Source: Taiwanofungus camphoratus (Eukaryota > Basidiomycota > Agaricomycetes > Polyporales > Taiwanofungaceae). From it: a DNA stretch of 64,000 nucleotides. Position 1 is the stretch's first letter, and each line of letters opens with the position of its first letter. The stretch lies in the NCBI GenBank assembly GCA_003999685.1, contig CP021223.1, positions 2,604,001 to 2,668,000 of the forward strand, given 5' to 3'. Below the pieces are notes generated by a model, which was not told the DNA's origin, searched no databases, and saw only the letters and a list, made by a program, of their open reading frames with translations. The position numbers and the translations under genes were made by a program. Below, in pieces: positions 10,966 to 23,558 of this stretch.

Positions 10966-12503
10966 TCACGTGGTCGCGTTTTGGAACGCGATGACAATGC
11001 CATCGTAAGCAGGTTTCCTCACGAAGTTCTACATCGTATATGATTGTCAAATCAGGGAAATGGTCAGGAAGTGATGAAACCCACCGCATCCCAGGGGCAC
11101 GCTGCTCCGTAACCTGGGAAACTTGACGGTATCCATGAGTACTAATACACACGACATCAGCTACTGTTGTCTAATTCAACAGAGGGACGGATTCACCTTA
11201 TCAGTCCAGTCCCATACCGTAACACCAACGCAGGCTGATACAGCCATACATGCCGATACCACGGTGTCATAATCCTGCTTCTGCTGCTCCTCCATAGCAG
11301 CCGTAGCCGGCAAAGGCATACGTATGTCTAGCTCCGTGATAGCAAACTCAATCCCGAGGGCAGCATACTGCTGGAAATTCTCGACAAGCGTAGTAGGGAC
11401 CTCGCCAACTATGAAATGGCTCTGCATGCCCACACCATCAATGGGAACACTGTCCGCTTGAAGCTCCTTGATAAGGTTCAACATGGCTGTTGACTTGGCC
11501 CCTAGTGAAAGCAGAAAGGTTAAGCGAGTTAGGTACTCGCATATGGAGTGCACGCACCCGTGTATTCAATGTTATACTCGTTGATGTAAAGCTTGGCATT
11601 TGGATCTGCAGACCGTGCTGCCTTAAGTGCAAGAGGAATGTAACTCGTATTCAAGGTATTATAGAAGACATCCTCGCGATATGTGCCATTGTCATTGAAC
11701 GGTTCTGCATGAGAATATAGTTTCGGCAAATTGAAGAGCAGGATTCCTGAGACCCACCATTGATGATATCCCATGCGTCTATTCATAACAGGACGAAATC
11801 AGTATGCACTACAAGATTGCGTAATTACGAAAATGTTTCACGTACACCTAAAGCACCCATTGTGAGCCACTGAGTAGTCAAGAGGAGATTCTGAACAAAC
11901 ACTTGGCCCTTGTAATGACCAACAAGGGTTTCGCAACGATTAGCTACGATATACGACAACTCAGGTGCCGAGTAGTTGTTTGCAGTTACCCAACTCGGGA
12001 GCTGGTTATACCACACGCAATTGTGGCCTGACATCAACACTCTTAGCTCAATAATACAGTGAAATAGAGGATGTTTTACCTCTAAGCAGCATGCCATTCT
12101 GGTGAGCCAAGTTTGCGATAACATCGCCCGCATCGAATGTGAAGACGAATGGCTCAGGCTCTGTAGCATCCTATACGCATTCAACATGTGAGATACTGTC
12201 AGCCCGCGAGCGAGAAAACCTGAAAATCCTTACCCATTTCATGCTGTTGGCTGGAGTAAGTTGACCGAATTGCTGATTGTTGTCCAATATAGCGTCGTAA
12301 GCAGTGTCGTTGAGCTCAGGGTTGTCAGTAGCCGTTCCGAAGTATAGCTTCCCCGCGGCCTTCGCGACATAGTTCAGTCCTGGGACTACGGCTGTAGAGG
12401 TAGGGAGAGCACTGCTTGTCGAGGTAGCGGCTTGCGATAATGCAGTCGTAGTGTGAAACGCCGCAAGCGCGACAAGCACGAGTAAAGCTGAGGGCGACTG
12501 CAT
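10966..12503 (-). CDS. Secreted endo-1,4-beta-xylanase, family GH10
   Basis: GH10 enzymes cleave internal beta-1,4 bonds of xylan by a retaining mechanism, outside the cell. The protein begins with a hydrophobic signal peptide ([19 protein letters not shown]) and a Ser/Thr/Ala linker without an N-terminal CBM1. The catalytic domain opens with [19 protein letters not shown]. Visible motifs are [36 protein letters not shown] (acid/base Glu, its codon split by an intron), [23 protein letters not shown] and the nucleophile region [11 protein letters not shown]. The end is [10 protein letters not shown], then [19 protein letters not shown] and [15 protein letters not shown]. These last two blocks lie in separate small exons near 11,060-11,130 and 10,966-11,030, so the gene extends past the apparent stop near 11,180. 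First exon is 12503-12234. It stands alone, with no other CAZyme nearby. Confidence 0.92.
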
Positions 12504-12538
12504 GATCACACTGAATCGATGGCTCGACCTTGTCAGAG

Positions 12539-12546
12539 TATATATA
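12539..12546 (-). promoter_or_regulatory. TATA-like element of the GH10 xylanase gene
   Basis: A TATATATA run lies about 36 bases upstream of the xylanase start codon. Its position suggests a short leader. This is an inference from sequence. Confidence 0.35.
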
Positions 12547-13968
12547 CTACGTCGCTGAACTTCGAGTAGCCATAGTTATTCATCCCTGAGATCCCGGGTA
12601 TGAATGGAGCCGTTAGGCAGCATGCGAAAGATAAATCCGCTTGTTAGGCCAAGGCCCATCTGTGACTCTTCGCATGACCTGTTGCGTCAAGAAAAGGTAC
12701 AAGCGGTAGTAGCGCAGGGCGTTATTCGCGGATGCATACCCTCGTGACCTATCCTGGAACATGCTTTCAGGATGCGTTTGCATTCCATAGGCTGATGAAA
12801 GGTTGAGTGTGGATATGCGTAGCACTTCGCGAAAATTCACACTGTTACCATGAGCTCGGACGATTCGCAAGAAGTAACCAGTCGCTCTGAGCAGGACTGA
12901 TTAGTATAGAGCACGTTGCATGTGCGGGGAACATGCGTCCATGTCAAATATGCCTCCTCACAGTAGTTGCAGATCTTCCTCCGAGGCTTTGCCGCGGGCC
13001 AGAGCGGTCCGGACTGGAGCTCCGAGTTTGTACCGACGTCCCGGTAACCTGTTGCCCTGTCCTTCGCCACAACCATCATGACCTCAACGTTCTTACAGAG
13101 TCTAAGCACGTACCCTTCGACTAATCCTGCAGGTCGTTATAGCTTCGATAATCCGGATATGACTCACCACCCTGTCCATTGACTTGTTACGTTGCATGAT
13201 CAGACATCCCGGATATTTGACATTGGGGTCGCGCGGATGCAGGAGCGACGAATCTCGAAACCTGCAGTATATAATCTTGACGCAACATAAAACCACTCCC
13301 TCGGAATGCGGACGATGTTCCTGAGCACGACATGAATGAAACCTGTTCATTTTGCAAGTTAATTCATAATAACGGCCGAACTGGACCGTTCAAGTGCTGT
13401 CGTCTGAGAATAGCGCCTTACATGGCTATAGCTGCTAGTCGGTTTCACAGTCATTTTGGCCTGAAGTACGTGTTTGAATGAGTAAGGCGAACCAAGAATA
13501 ACTCTAGTGAAAGGTGGCTCAAAGGCACAGCGCGAATGAATTCTTGTATTTGCGCACCGCGATATGATCTCGTGTAGTTGGGTATGTCACCGCGGGTATT
13601 GAACTGTCCGGTTGGATGATCGTTCCGTTCCGAGTTCCAAGGTCGACTGACCTCAGTAGATCTATGTATGCATTATCGAAGGCTGCGGGTTGAACTCCAG
13701 TAGAAGGACAACCTCTCGAAGACTTCAGTTAGGATGACCTGATTAAGGGGGCAGCCGAGGCGTCATATTCCAACAACCCGACATTAGTTTTGAGGCCTGC
13801 AGAATCTTCTGTAGTAGGAGAAAGCCGGTCTGTATGTATACTGTATGTATGCCACGGTTGTCTGCGTGCCGACTGTGCTTAGGTTGTTTTCAGGCGTGAC
13901 CCATGTCTGTCTTGCAACACGTGCACTCAAACGCGTCAGGTCACTGGTTTGTCACACTTCTCGCATGA
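12547..13968. other. Intergenic region, no gene seen
   Basis: About 1.4 kb between the xylanase promoter and the LINE target duplication. Short open frames on both strands lack family motifs and plausible splice structure, so none is called. Confidence 0.45.
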
Positions 13969-14229
13969 TTCCCTGCTGCAATTTTTTTTTTTTTTGGTGG
14001 AGCGTTGCACCTTGGGGATGCTGGGCCTGACAGTCGACAAGTCGACCTCAGGTTACCCGCTAGTTGTACAGGGAATTTAAACCCCGTTGGTCGAAAACAG
14101 CAGAGAAAGTATTACCACCGTTGAGGGAATGCAATTACGCACTGCGTGTGGGACTCGTTACTTAAGCCTGGCCGTGCGCACACACCATCATCGCGTCAAC
14201 TGTCTCCGGTGTGTCTCTCCCCCTGCGCG

Positions 14230-17200
14230 TCACGGTGGCTTGATACCCACTAAAACCTCAACATTTCCGAGCGCCCAGTCTATTGGTAAGTCTCGTTCAT
14301 TGTCGAGAGTGTGTTTCCAGGTGCTCATCACTCTTTTCGCACTAAGTGCTTTTTTTCCAAATTTATGTTTGTTCGTCATCTTACAGTCGAGTTTCAAGCG
14401 GTCGTTTATTGCGGTCAGCCACTTTCGCCGGATTTCCTTCGGCGTAGCTACTCGGTTAGTTGGATTGTCTATAACTCGTTCGTTTCGTAACTTCCAGATT
14501 AGATGAGCTGACTCTGACATTAGAATTCGGTAGAGTCTCGCATGGCCAGGTAGCTTGTTGCCGGCGCTGGTGGAGAATTGGATACTGGCACATGATAGGA
14601 CCGCTCCAAAAGAGGGGGGGGTCCAGGAATCGTGCTTCTTCTTCCAGAGTTCCTCTGTTATTTGCCAAATTTCTGCCTGCCCTGGTGCCTCACATTCGGT
14701 AAGTATATGTTCAATGGATTCTAGAACTCCACAGGATTTGCATTCATGGCGGGCTTGTAGCTCCTCGGGGTAGTGGTCCCGCAGCCAGTTCGATCCGACC
14801 ATGTATGCATCATGCATGGTCATCCAGAAGAAGTATCGCACTTCACGGCGGAGGTCCTTGTGCCGGATATCTTTCCAGAGTTGTGCTTCAGTGAGTGCTT
14901 GGTTGTGGTGGACATTAGCGTGATCAATGACTCTGACCAGGTTTTCTGTAGTCCTGGTTCGTTTCTGGTAGGATCTTAGTTTGTATTGTCGGATTCCTTT
15001 GTAGGCTAGTTTTTGACTTATAGAGTGGAGTTTTGCTCCGGACAGCCGGAGAGAGTCCACAATGTTGAGTGAAATAGGGTCCTCATTTGTTTTTTGTGCA
15101 CCTAGACTGGCATTTTTATCGGCCCCTTCATTGAGGGGGTTGCCATTGTGGCCTTTCACCCATTTGAAGCATGTTCGGAGATCGCGCTGTCGCAGGTTTG
15201 CAATCAGTGTTTTTAGAAGGTCTACGTTTGCTGACCCGATGTACCCTTTGTCTTCATGATCTTTAGCCAGTCGTGTCGCATTGTGTATGGTGTATTTTGA
15301 GTCGCTGAGAACATCGAGTTTGGCTATAGTTGGGGTGCGCTGGCAAGCTATCATAGCAGCCACGACTTCTCCTACCTGGTTGGATTGGGGAAGGGGTGTA
15401 GGGAGTTTGAGGGTGAAGTTCAGTGCATGGCCTTCTTGTACGTAACCTCCAGCTCCTGCCTGAGCATCGCTACTACCATTATTGAAGCAGGATCCATCTG
15501 TCGCAAAGAGAACAGTAGCGGCCAGTCTTGGATTTGGTCTTTCACTTCGCTGGTATGTACTGTTACATGTTTCTCCAGTTGTGAAGACACGAAAAGTATC
15601 TTTCAGGCTCCCAGTTGTGGTAAGAGTATTATTGAAGGTTTCCCATCCTTCATCCTCCTCTGTTTGCGAGGGGTCAGGGTTGTCATTGGTGTGTTCTGGT
15701 ACTTCTGTTTCCCAGTCCTCTGGTTGGGGTTGACGGGGGTCCCATTTTGGTGGCAACTGATTCAGAAGCTCTTCTGCTCTTTGGTAGCAGGTGTGGGGGT
15801 GCAAGCACAGTGTATTCGTGCGGATTGCCTTGCAGTTTTTGCATTGGCATCGATTGTTGGGGTGATGTTCTGGCTCATGTGCATATGCAGCGATGGATTC
15901 TGCATCTCGCACTGTTTTAACATTGTGGTGAGTTTGGAGGCATTTGCTCGTTGATGTATTGAGAAGTCGTCTGATTCGTGGTTTGGCCGCAGAATGGTGC
16001 CATAGTGGCATTTGTCTCAGGATTTCACGAGAGAAGGCAAGACCTTCTTGTTGCACTCCATATTTCTTTGCTACTAGGAGAAGATTTCGTAGTTTCCTGG
16101 AGATTCCAGTATGGGATTTTGTCTCCCAGGATTGTAGGAAGGGGTTAATTCGTAGGTTAATTGGAATGTTTTGATCTGATTTGGGGGTGTTACGTGCAAG
16201 AATAGCATCTGCGAAGAGGTTCCACATGGCACGTGTTTCACTCAGATTGAGATAGGTCTGTACCCAGGTCAGATCGATGGCTTCATTGCGGGCCGCAATA
16301 TCAAGGACAGCACGGCCCCCAATTGTTATAGGTGCATAGAGGGTTGCCTTATTGACTGGGGTCATTGTTTTTTCACCCCACATGAAGGTGCGTAGTCGCT
16401 TGTCTAGTCGGGTTTCTATCGCTTTCGGCATCCCTTGAACTTTAGTTAGGTATTGGGTCATACCACCAATGCACATTTGCACTATATGGCGTCGTCCTTT
16501 CATAGTAGACTTTCTTTGGTTCCATATACTCAGTGTAAGGTCAATTTTCTCTAGAATTGGGGTCCAGAGGGAGATCTCATTGATGTTATTCCCATACCAG
16601 GCTTCCAGAATGCGGACTGCATCTTCTTCCTGCACAATTTTAATGTGGGGTGGGAGGGGTTCCCCACCAGGAAGTGAAGTTCTAGTATTGATCAAGTTCT
16701 GTCGGTAAGTAGAATTGCCAATGGGGATGACTTCTGTTTTTTCCTGATTGAACTTGGCTCTGGATGCTTTGCACCATGTGGTCAAGATGCCCACCAGTTC
16801 TGAGAACTTATCATGTTTGGACAGGTATGTGGTTGTGTCATCAGCGAACAGTGTTGCAATTAGACGTTCTGCTGCCCCTGGCACTTGATAGCCTTTTAGA
16901 TTGGACTCTCTTAGGGATGCGGCTAGAGGCTTTATGGCGAGGTCAAAGAGGAGGCAGGACAGGGGGTCCCCTTGTCAAACTCTCTGGATGACTTTGAAAG
17001 GTGAGCTAAGGAAGCTATTGACCATCACTTGGGTCTCAGCATTCTCGTACAGTGTTTTTATTGACCGTACAAACTGTTCAGGTATTTGAAACTTTTCAAG
17101 AACTTGTCATAAGTAGTCGTTGATGAGTCCTGTAGCCTCCTGGGCCCCGAATCGCGATTTTAGAAGCTTTCTAATTCCTCAACCGATCACTCTAAGACTC

Positions 17201-20200
17201 TTTTACAGCCTACGACAGGAGGGATAGGTTTTTATAATATTCCTAACACCTCCTTTTCTTCCTAAACCCTTTTAACACCCGATGAAGTCTTGCGAAGTCA
17301 CACGAGGTGCTATGAGGTTTCGAATGCTAGACGCAAAGTCCCTAACTCCTGCTAAGTCCACTATTGGACACTGCCGGCCCTCCCACACTGTTCCATTGGA
17401 TCTAGGTCCTACCTACTACGTCACTCATCCCGGGCTTAGCTAAGAAGTTTTAGCTAAGTCTCTTCTAGCTCTTGTGATTGCAGCTACCTTCAATAGGCTC
17501 TGAAACGGTCCGAAGTTCCGGAAGCTGGACTTAGGAAGCCTTGCGCACCCCATGGGTCTCGATCCTATGCCATAAGGTCATCCTAGGGCGTATCCATATG
17601 GTCCTCCACCCAGTTAGGACACCTCCTACCCCGATTAGGCCAAGTCCCGCTGCTAAGAACTTTGTACGCTCTTAGCCCACTAAGATAGTTGATCACGGCG
17701 CATGGCTGCTCTCGGATAGTCATCCCGCCCTCGTGAATGAAGTTGGTCACCTTTCTACCGTACGTAGTTCCCCTGTTTCAGTTCCTATTTAGTTCTTATC
17801 CTCCTCGTGTTCACTTCGGAGCCCATACGCTTTAGTACACATTTTGGACTCATAAGGATCACTTCGCGCAAGAATAGTTCACCTCACACTCCTTTATTTA
17901 GTCAGAGGTAGTTTACTATGTATGGGAGAGACCCCTCAGTGCATGCTTCTCTCTTTGGAATATAAGCTCCCCTGTAGCTCCGATCTCAGGAAAGCGTCAC
18001 GAGTACAACCTTAGGAACGGTCCTAAGCCCTTAAGTCTCCACCCCAGCTCCGTTTCAGTACCTTTGAACTACGTCTATGTTCACGATATATCTACGAACC
18101 ACGTCTATGCTTCCCGAACTACGCACTACGATCTACGAAGTCGCCGTGACTTCGCGCCCTTCAGCACCTCTTATAGCATCTATCCGGTGGGCCTCCGCCT
18201 TAGTTATACCCTTAGGCTCACGTTGCGTCATTTCTACGTCCTACGAATAACCCTACAACTCCCCCATAGCCTTCATTTCAGGCTATAGCACCTCCCCCTA
18301 CGCCCTCGAACTCTCCGACCTACACCTCGAAGTCATCAGACACTTCAGAGCTTCCAGCAACCTCGTTCTCTCATTCCTATTCCAAGTATTAGCTCTCCGA
18401 ACCATCCGACCTCTCCTACAGGTCTCCTGCGCTAGCCAGACCTTGCCCACCTTGCTCTAACAAACCTCTAAGCCTTACGCCCTTTAGCTAACTCTAGCTA
18501 AGAGGACTTCGCAGCAGTCTCGTACCCTCTGCCACTTAGTAGAAACTATAGTTCATTGGCTTATTGCTCCCTAACTCCATACAGCCTACGAAGTCAGCTC
18601 GTGCGATTTAGCTAAAACTTCAAAGGACTTTGCAGAATCTCAAAGAACTTCGCGTACTTCGGAGGGCCTCGCAAGGCCTTAGGGATCGTATAGCACTTAG
18701 GAACAAGATCCTGTTGTGCAGGACCCTTGACCCCTTACTCCCCCACTTACAAAAACAAGACATACAGATTTCCTGGTATCATACAGGTTGTAGCTCCTAC
18801 CCTCACATCCTCACAGTGATCACACTACCCCACAGCCACGTTGTGGAGCACTCCCTAGGTACCAGGGTCCCCTAGGTCATATCATCGTGTGATATTTTAT
18901 CATAGGCTTTTTCTTGGTCAAGTGCAATAATCATCCCATCTGCATCTTCTTTAGAGTCTGCAGATGTAGCATATTCCATAACCATATGGGTAAGTTGTGT
19001 CTGGCCTGAGATTTGTCGTCCTGGAACGAAGCCAGCTTGTGCAGGGTGTATAAGGGTTAGGGCTGCTTGTGTCAGCTTAATTGTGAGTGCCTTTGTATAT
19101 AGTTTATAGTCCGTGTTCAGAAGAGTGATTGGTCGGTAGTTAGATATGTCTGTTCGATCTTTCTTCTTAAAGATGGGGCACATCCACCCTTGTGCAAAGT
19201 TTGTTGATGAGTCGATTCCATGCTCCTGGATATCCACAAAGGCAGCAGTTAGCAGTTCTATCACATCAAAGGTATCAGTGCATTTTTGTTCTTTATCTTC
19301 TAGGAAGGACTTATGAATGGAATCCCAGAATTCGTAGGTGGCTCCATCAATACCAGCTGCGCTGCTTTTATCTGATTTTGTAAGGGTGGTGAGGATTTCG
19401 TCATTGCTTATAGGCAATTTCAACTTTTCTGACTGGGAGGTTGATGGTGCGGTGCAAATTTTGGTTAATACCATTCTTGTGCATGTTTCACGTTCTGTCT
19501 GATCCATTTCCAGTCCTTTAACCTGGAGATCTGAGTGGTAATTTCTTGCTAATTCTGTCATTTTCTCAGAGAATGTTTCATAGGATGGAGGGTCCTGTGG
19601 ATTACTAGCTGGTTTTTTCAGGGCATAAATCAGATCACGCAGTTTGTGCTGTTTTCCTGATTGACACCAGCTTTTACATATAGTCTCACCTTCCAAACGG
19701 TCTTTTACTTTGATGTCTAGTCTTTTCTGTCGTCTGGCCTCAAGGTCACTAAGACGTTCTGTCAGTCTATTGACATCTGCCTTATGTTCACATTCAGATA
19801 TGCTCTGATTATTAAGGGTCTTTGCTAGGGCATGCTCAGTCTCTGTGATGTCTTTAATCAGTGAGGGGATCATGGTGCGTTGCTTGGCAATAGCTTGTGC
19901 CCGAACATCCATTTTAAAGTGATGGAGAATTCTCTGAGGATTATTTTCTGGGGTGCATTGGTGAAGGTCAGCCAGCTCGGTCATTGCTTTGCAGCCCCGT
20001 TTTCTGATGAAGTCCTTGATGGACTTTTCTTTGAGAATATATAGGGGGATTGTCTGTCGCCCACGCCCTGTCCAGGGTGCCTCCGCAGAGGTGAGCTTAA
20101 CTGAGATCATCTTGTGATCTGTATTTGGGATTCCAACAGCACTGATGTTCCAGTCTTTTGCTTGAGATTCTAGAGCATTGTTTATGTAGATGCGATCAAT

Positions 20201-21373
20201 TCAAGAATGTGATCCTGTTGCCTTCTGGTAGAAGGTGTAGGCTCAGTCCCCATTGTTGGTTTGACGCCATCCATCTTGCAGATTGAGACTAATTTTTAGG
20301 TTGTCTAGTGCGTCAATTGTTTGACGTCTGTCCTCATGCATAGGGTATCTGTCTATTGCTTACTCGACCATATTGAAGTCACCCAGGATCATGTCTGGCT
20401 TCGGAACTTTCCTGTTCGATGAGTGATCATAGAAGGCTTGGATTTCTTTTCAAAATCACTTATTTTCGCCTGGGTTATTAGGTGCGTAGATACCCAGCGC
20501 TCTTATTCTTGTGTGATGTTTCAACTCAGTTTCTAGAAGGAGGGCTCGGTCTGGCACAATGATGTAGGTTTGTGTGAGTTCTGTTGCTAAGTGTTCTTTG
20601 TTTAGGGCCACTGCAATACCTCCTTTCCCTGTGAGGTTGGAGGGGTCCTCTGATGCATAAATTTTCAGTCGTTTTGCAAAGTGATTTTCAATGGTGATCC
20701 TTCTTTCCTCATTCATGTGGGACTCTTGTATGAAAAGTATTGCAAGTTTCCGGTCTCCTATGACTTGATTGACATGCATCCACTTATTGTTAGGGCTAAA
20801 CAGGTTTTCAGTGCCAAGGCCTCTGATGTTTAGAGAGGCTACAGTGACTGTAGCCTTATAGGCTTTCTGATGGGGGGATCTAGATCTCTCTTGTGTCAAA
20901 GCAGAGGGGTTCTGTGCTGGCTGGTCTATTTGTTGTTCTTTAGAAGGGCCCTGTGAGGTTCTTAAAGTGATGGTCTCTGAGGGTGTTTCTTCAGCATTTC
21001 GTAGGGTGCGTTCAGCTTGTAGCTCTGGAGCCGTGTTTTGATACTGATTGTGACACAGGTCTCCTTGTAGAGCATTTTGCCCCATATCACTTGTACTAGC
21101 AATGCTTTGTAGTTGGATTAAATCCATACTCCTAGGGGGTTGTTGAGACCGATCCTTGTCTGGGTTACATTGGGGGGTTTGAGGTAACTGCACAGACTCC
21201 TGATCTCGGGACCCTGTGGGCCCAGATCTGCTTACCAAATTTTGACCTACTTCATCAACGGGGCAACCAGCAGTCGAGTCCTCCTCGCCTCCGCGGGGCA
21301 AAATGCACGCACCTGAACCTGTATTGTCTTGCCTTGTAGAGTTGGTTTGTTGATTTCTTGATGTGTTCATCAC
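14230..21373 (-). pseudogene. LINE ORF2: APE endonuclease, reverse transcriptase, RNase H, zf-RVT (degenerate, interrupted)
   Basis: Reading 5' to 3' on the minus strand: an N-terminal Gln/Pro-rich part, then the APE-type endonuclease start (VASLNIRGLG, LFIQESHMNEE, GGIAVAL, about 20,456-20,870) and its middle (ILGDFNMVE, near 20,360). Next is the reverse transcriptase (GWMCPIFKKKDRTDISNYRP, LIHPAQAGFVPGRQI, IIALDQEKAYDKISHD, 18,880-19,240). The RT then resumes at 17,116 downward with QGDPLSCLLFDL and the catalytic FADDTTTYL near 16,830. RNase H follows (ATDGSCFNNGS, LSDSKYTIHNA, FKWVKGHNGNP) and a zf-RVT zinc region (CKSCGVLESIEHILTEC) near 14,700. A 1,764-bp LTR-like element splits the RT after HD. 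In-frame stops include TGA at 17107-17109 (probably from TGG) and at 16975-16977 (probably from CGA), plus others between 20,200 and 20,460. Confidence 0.82.
17121..18884 (+). mobile_element. Solo-LTR-like element, copy A (1,764 bp) inside the LINE
   Basis: The element begins TGATGAGTCC and ends GGTCATATCA, with the TG...CA ends of an LTR. It is flanked by the 4-bp duplication tcgt (17117-17120 and 18885-18888). It has no long reading frame and no internal region, so a solo LTR of a retrotransposon is the simplest reading; a non-autonomous element with short imperfect terminal repeats is the alternative. It lies within the reverse transcriptase region of the LINE, so it is younger than the LINE. 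Confidence 0.65.
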
Positions 21374-21786
21374 TTTGTTGGGTGGCTCTGCTTCAGGCTT
21401 GCTAGACCCAAAACAGCTGCTTGCGCTGCCATAGAGTGAAGGCGGTTCCTAACCTGATAAGATGGGCAGTCTGGGGCCCTCGTCTGTTCAGGTTAGATTG
21501 CTGCTATACTCGAGCATGGCCCCGCCTACTGGGCCTAGAGTTGCGGGCTACTTTCCTGTTCGCCATGGCGCCATTAGATATGGGTAGCTCGTGTTTTTCT
21601 TTCTTAGTGAACCGTTTATTAAGTTTGTTGTGATTTTATGTTCACCCAGACTGCGTCCCACACTTGGGTTGAAACGATTCATTTATTATGGATTGACATT
21701 AAATGATGGTGAGTAGGCTCAGTTAAAGTACAGGAACAGTACAGTGTTTCGAGCACTAAATTGTACAGAGATGTTGTCAGATGCGG

Positions 21787-23550
21787 TGATACGACCTAGG
21801 GGACCCTGGTACCTAGAGAGTGCTCCGCAACGTGGCTGTGGGATAGTGTGATAACTGTGAGGATGTGAGGGTAGGAGCTACAACCTGTATGATACTGGGA
21901 AACCTGTATGTCTTGTTTTTGTAAGTAGGGGAGTAAGGGGTCAAGGGTCCTGCACAACAGGATCTTGTTCCGAAGTGCTATACAATTTCTAAGGCCTTGC
22001 AAGGCTCTCCGAAGTATGCGAAGTCCTTCGAGATTCTGCGAAGTCCTTCGAAGTTTTAGCTAAATCGTGCGAGCTGACTTCGTAGGCTGTATAGAGTTAG
22101 GGAGCAATAAGCTAATGGACTATAACTTCTACTAAGCAGCAGAGGGTACGAGACTGCTGCGAAGTCCTTTTAGCTAGAGTTAGCTAAAGGGCGTAAGGCT
22201 TAGAGGTTTGTTAGAGCGAGGTGGGGAGGTTTGGCTAGCGTAGGAGACTTGTAGGAGAGGTCGGATGGTTCGGAGAGCTAATACTTGGAATAGGAATGAG
22301 AGAACGAGGTTGCTGGAAGCTCTGAAGTGTCTGATGACTTCGAGGTGTAGGTCGGAGAGTTCGAGGGCGTAGAGGAAGGTGCTATAGCCTGAAATGAAGG
22401 CTATGAGAGAGTCGTAGGGTTATTCATAGGATGTAGGAATGACGCAACGTGAGCCTAAAGGTATAACTAAGGCGGAGGCCCACCGGATAGGTGCTATAAG
22501 AGGTGCTGAAGGGCGCGAAGTCACAGTGACTTCGTAGATTGTAGTGCGTAGTTCGGGAAGCGTAGACGTGGTTCGTAGATATATTGTGAGCGTAGACGTA
22601 GTTCAAAGGTACTGAAACGAAGCTGGGGTGGAGACTTAGGGACCTTAGGACCGTTCCTAAGGTTGTACTTGCGGCACTTTCCTGAGATCGGAGCTACAGG
22701 GAAACTGGTATTCCAAAGAGAGAAGTGTGCACTGAGGGGTCTCTGTCGTACATAGTAAACTACCTCTGACTAAATAGGGGAGCATGAGGTGAACTATTCT
22801 TGCGTGAAGTGATCCTTACGAGTCCGAAATGTGTACTAAAGCGCATGGGCTCCGAAGTGAACACAAGGAGGATAGGAACTAAATAGGAACTGAAACAGGG
22901 GAACTACGTACGGTAGAAAGGTGACCAACTTCATTCACGAGAGCGGGATGACTATCCGAGAGCAGCCATGTGCCGTGATCACCTATCTTAGTGGGCTAAG
23001 AGCGCACGAAGTTCTTAGCAGCGGGACTTGACCTAATCGGGGTAGGAGGTGTCCTAACTGGGTGGAGGGCCATATAGATACGCCCTAGGATGACCTTATG
23101 GCATAGGATCGAGACCCATGGGGTGTGCAAGGCTTCCTAAGTCCAACTTCCGGAACTTCGGACCGTTTCGGAGCCTATCGGAGGTAGCTGCAATCATAAG
23201 AGCTAGGAGAGACTTAGCTAAGACTTCTTAGCTAAGCCCAGGATGAGTGACGTAGTAGATAGGACCTAGATCCAATGGAACAGTATGGGAGGACCGGCAG
23301 TGTCCGATAGTGGACTTAGCAGGAGTTAGGGACTTCGCGGCTAGCATTCAAAACCTCGTAGCACCTCGTGTAACTTTGCAAGACTTTGTAGGGTGTTAGG
23401 AGGGTTTAGGAAGAAAAGGGGGCGTTAGGAATATTATAGGGACCTATCCCTCCTGTCGTAGGCTGTAGAAGAGTCTTAGAGTGGTCGGTTGGGGGATTAG
23501 AAAGCTCCTAAAATCGCGATTCGGGGCCCAGGAGGCTATGGGACTCATCA
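21787..23550 (-). mobile_element. Solo-LTR-like element, copy B (1,764 bp), inverted relative to copy A
   Basis: This is the same family and the same length as copy A, in opposite orientation, flanked by the 4-bp duplication gcgg (21783-21786 and 23551-23554). By eye the two copies differ by several percent, mostly transitions, so neither insertion is very recent. It lies just downstream of the LINE ORF1. The two separate duplications show two independent insertions and not one inversion. Confidence 0.65.
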
Positions 23551-23558
23551 GCGGTCCA

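Noticed and set aside
12600-13350. Several short frames on both strands upstream of the xylanase
   Set aside because: No family motifs, no consistent splice sites and no codon bias. Treated as intergenic.
13670-13720. A gggttgaactcc stretch recalling a tRNA B box
   Set aside because: No matching A box at the right distance and no cloverleaf could be drawn.
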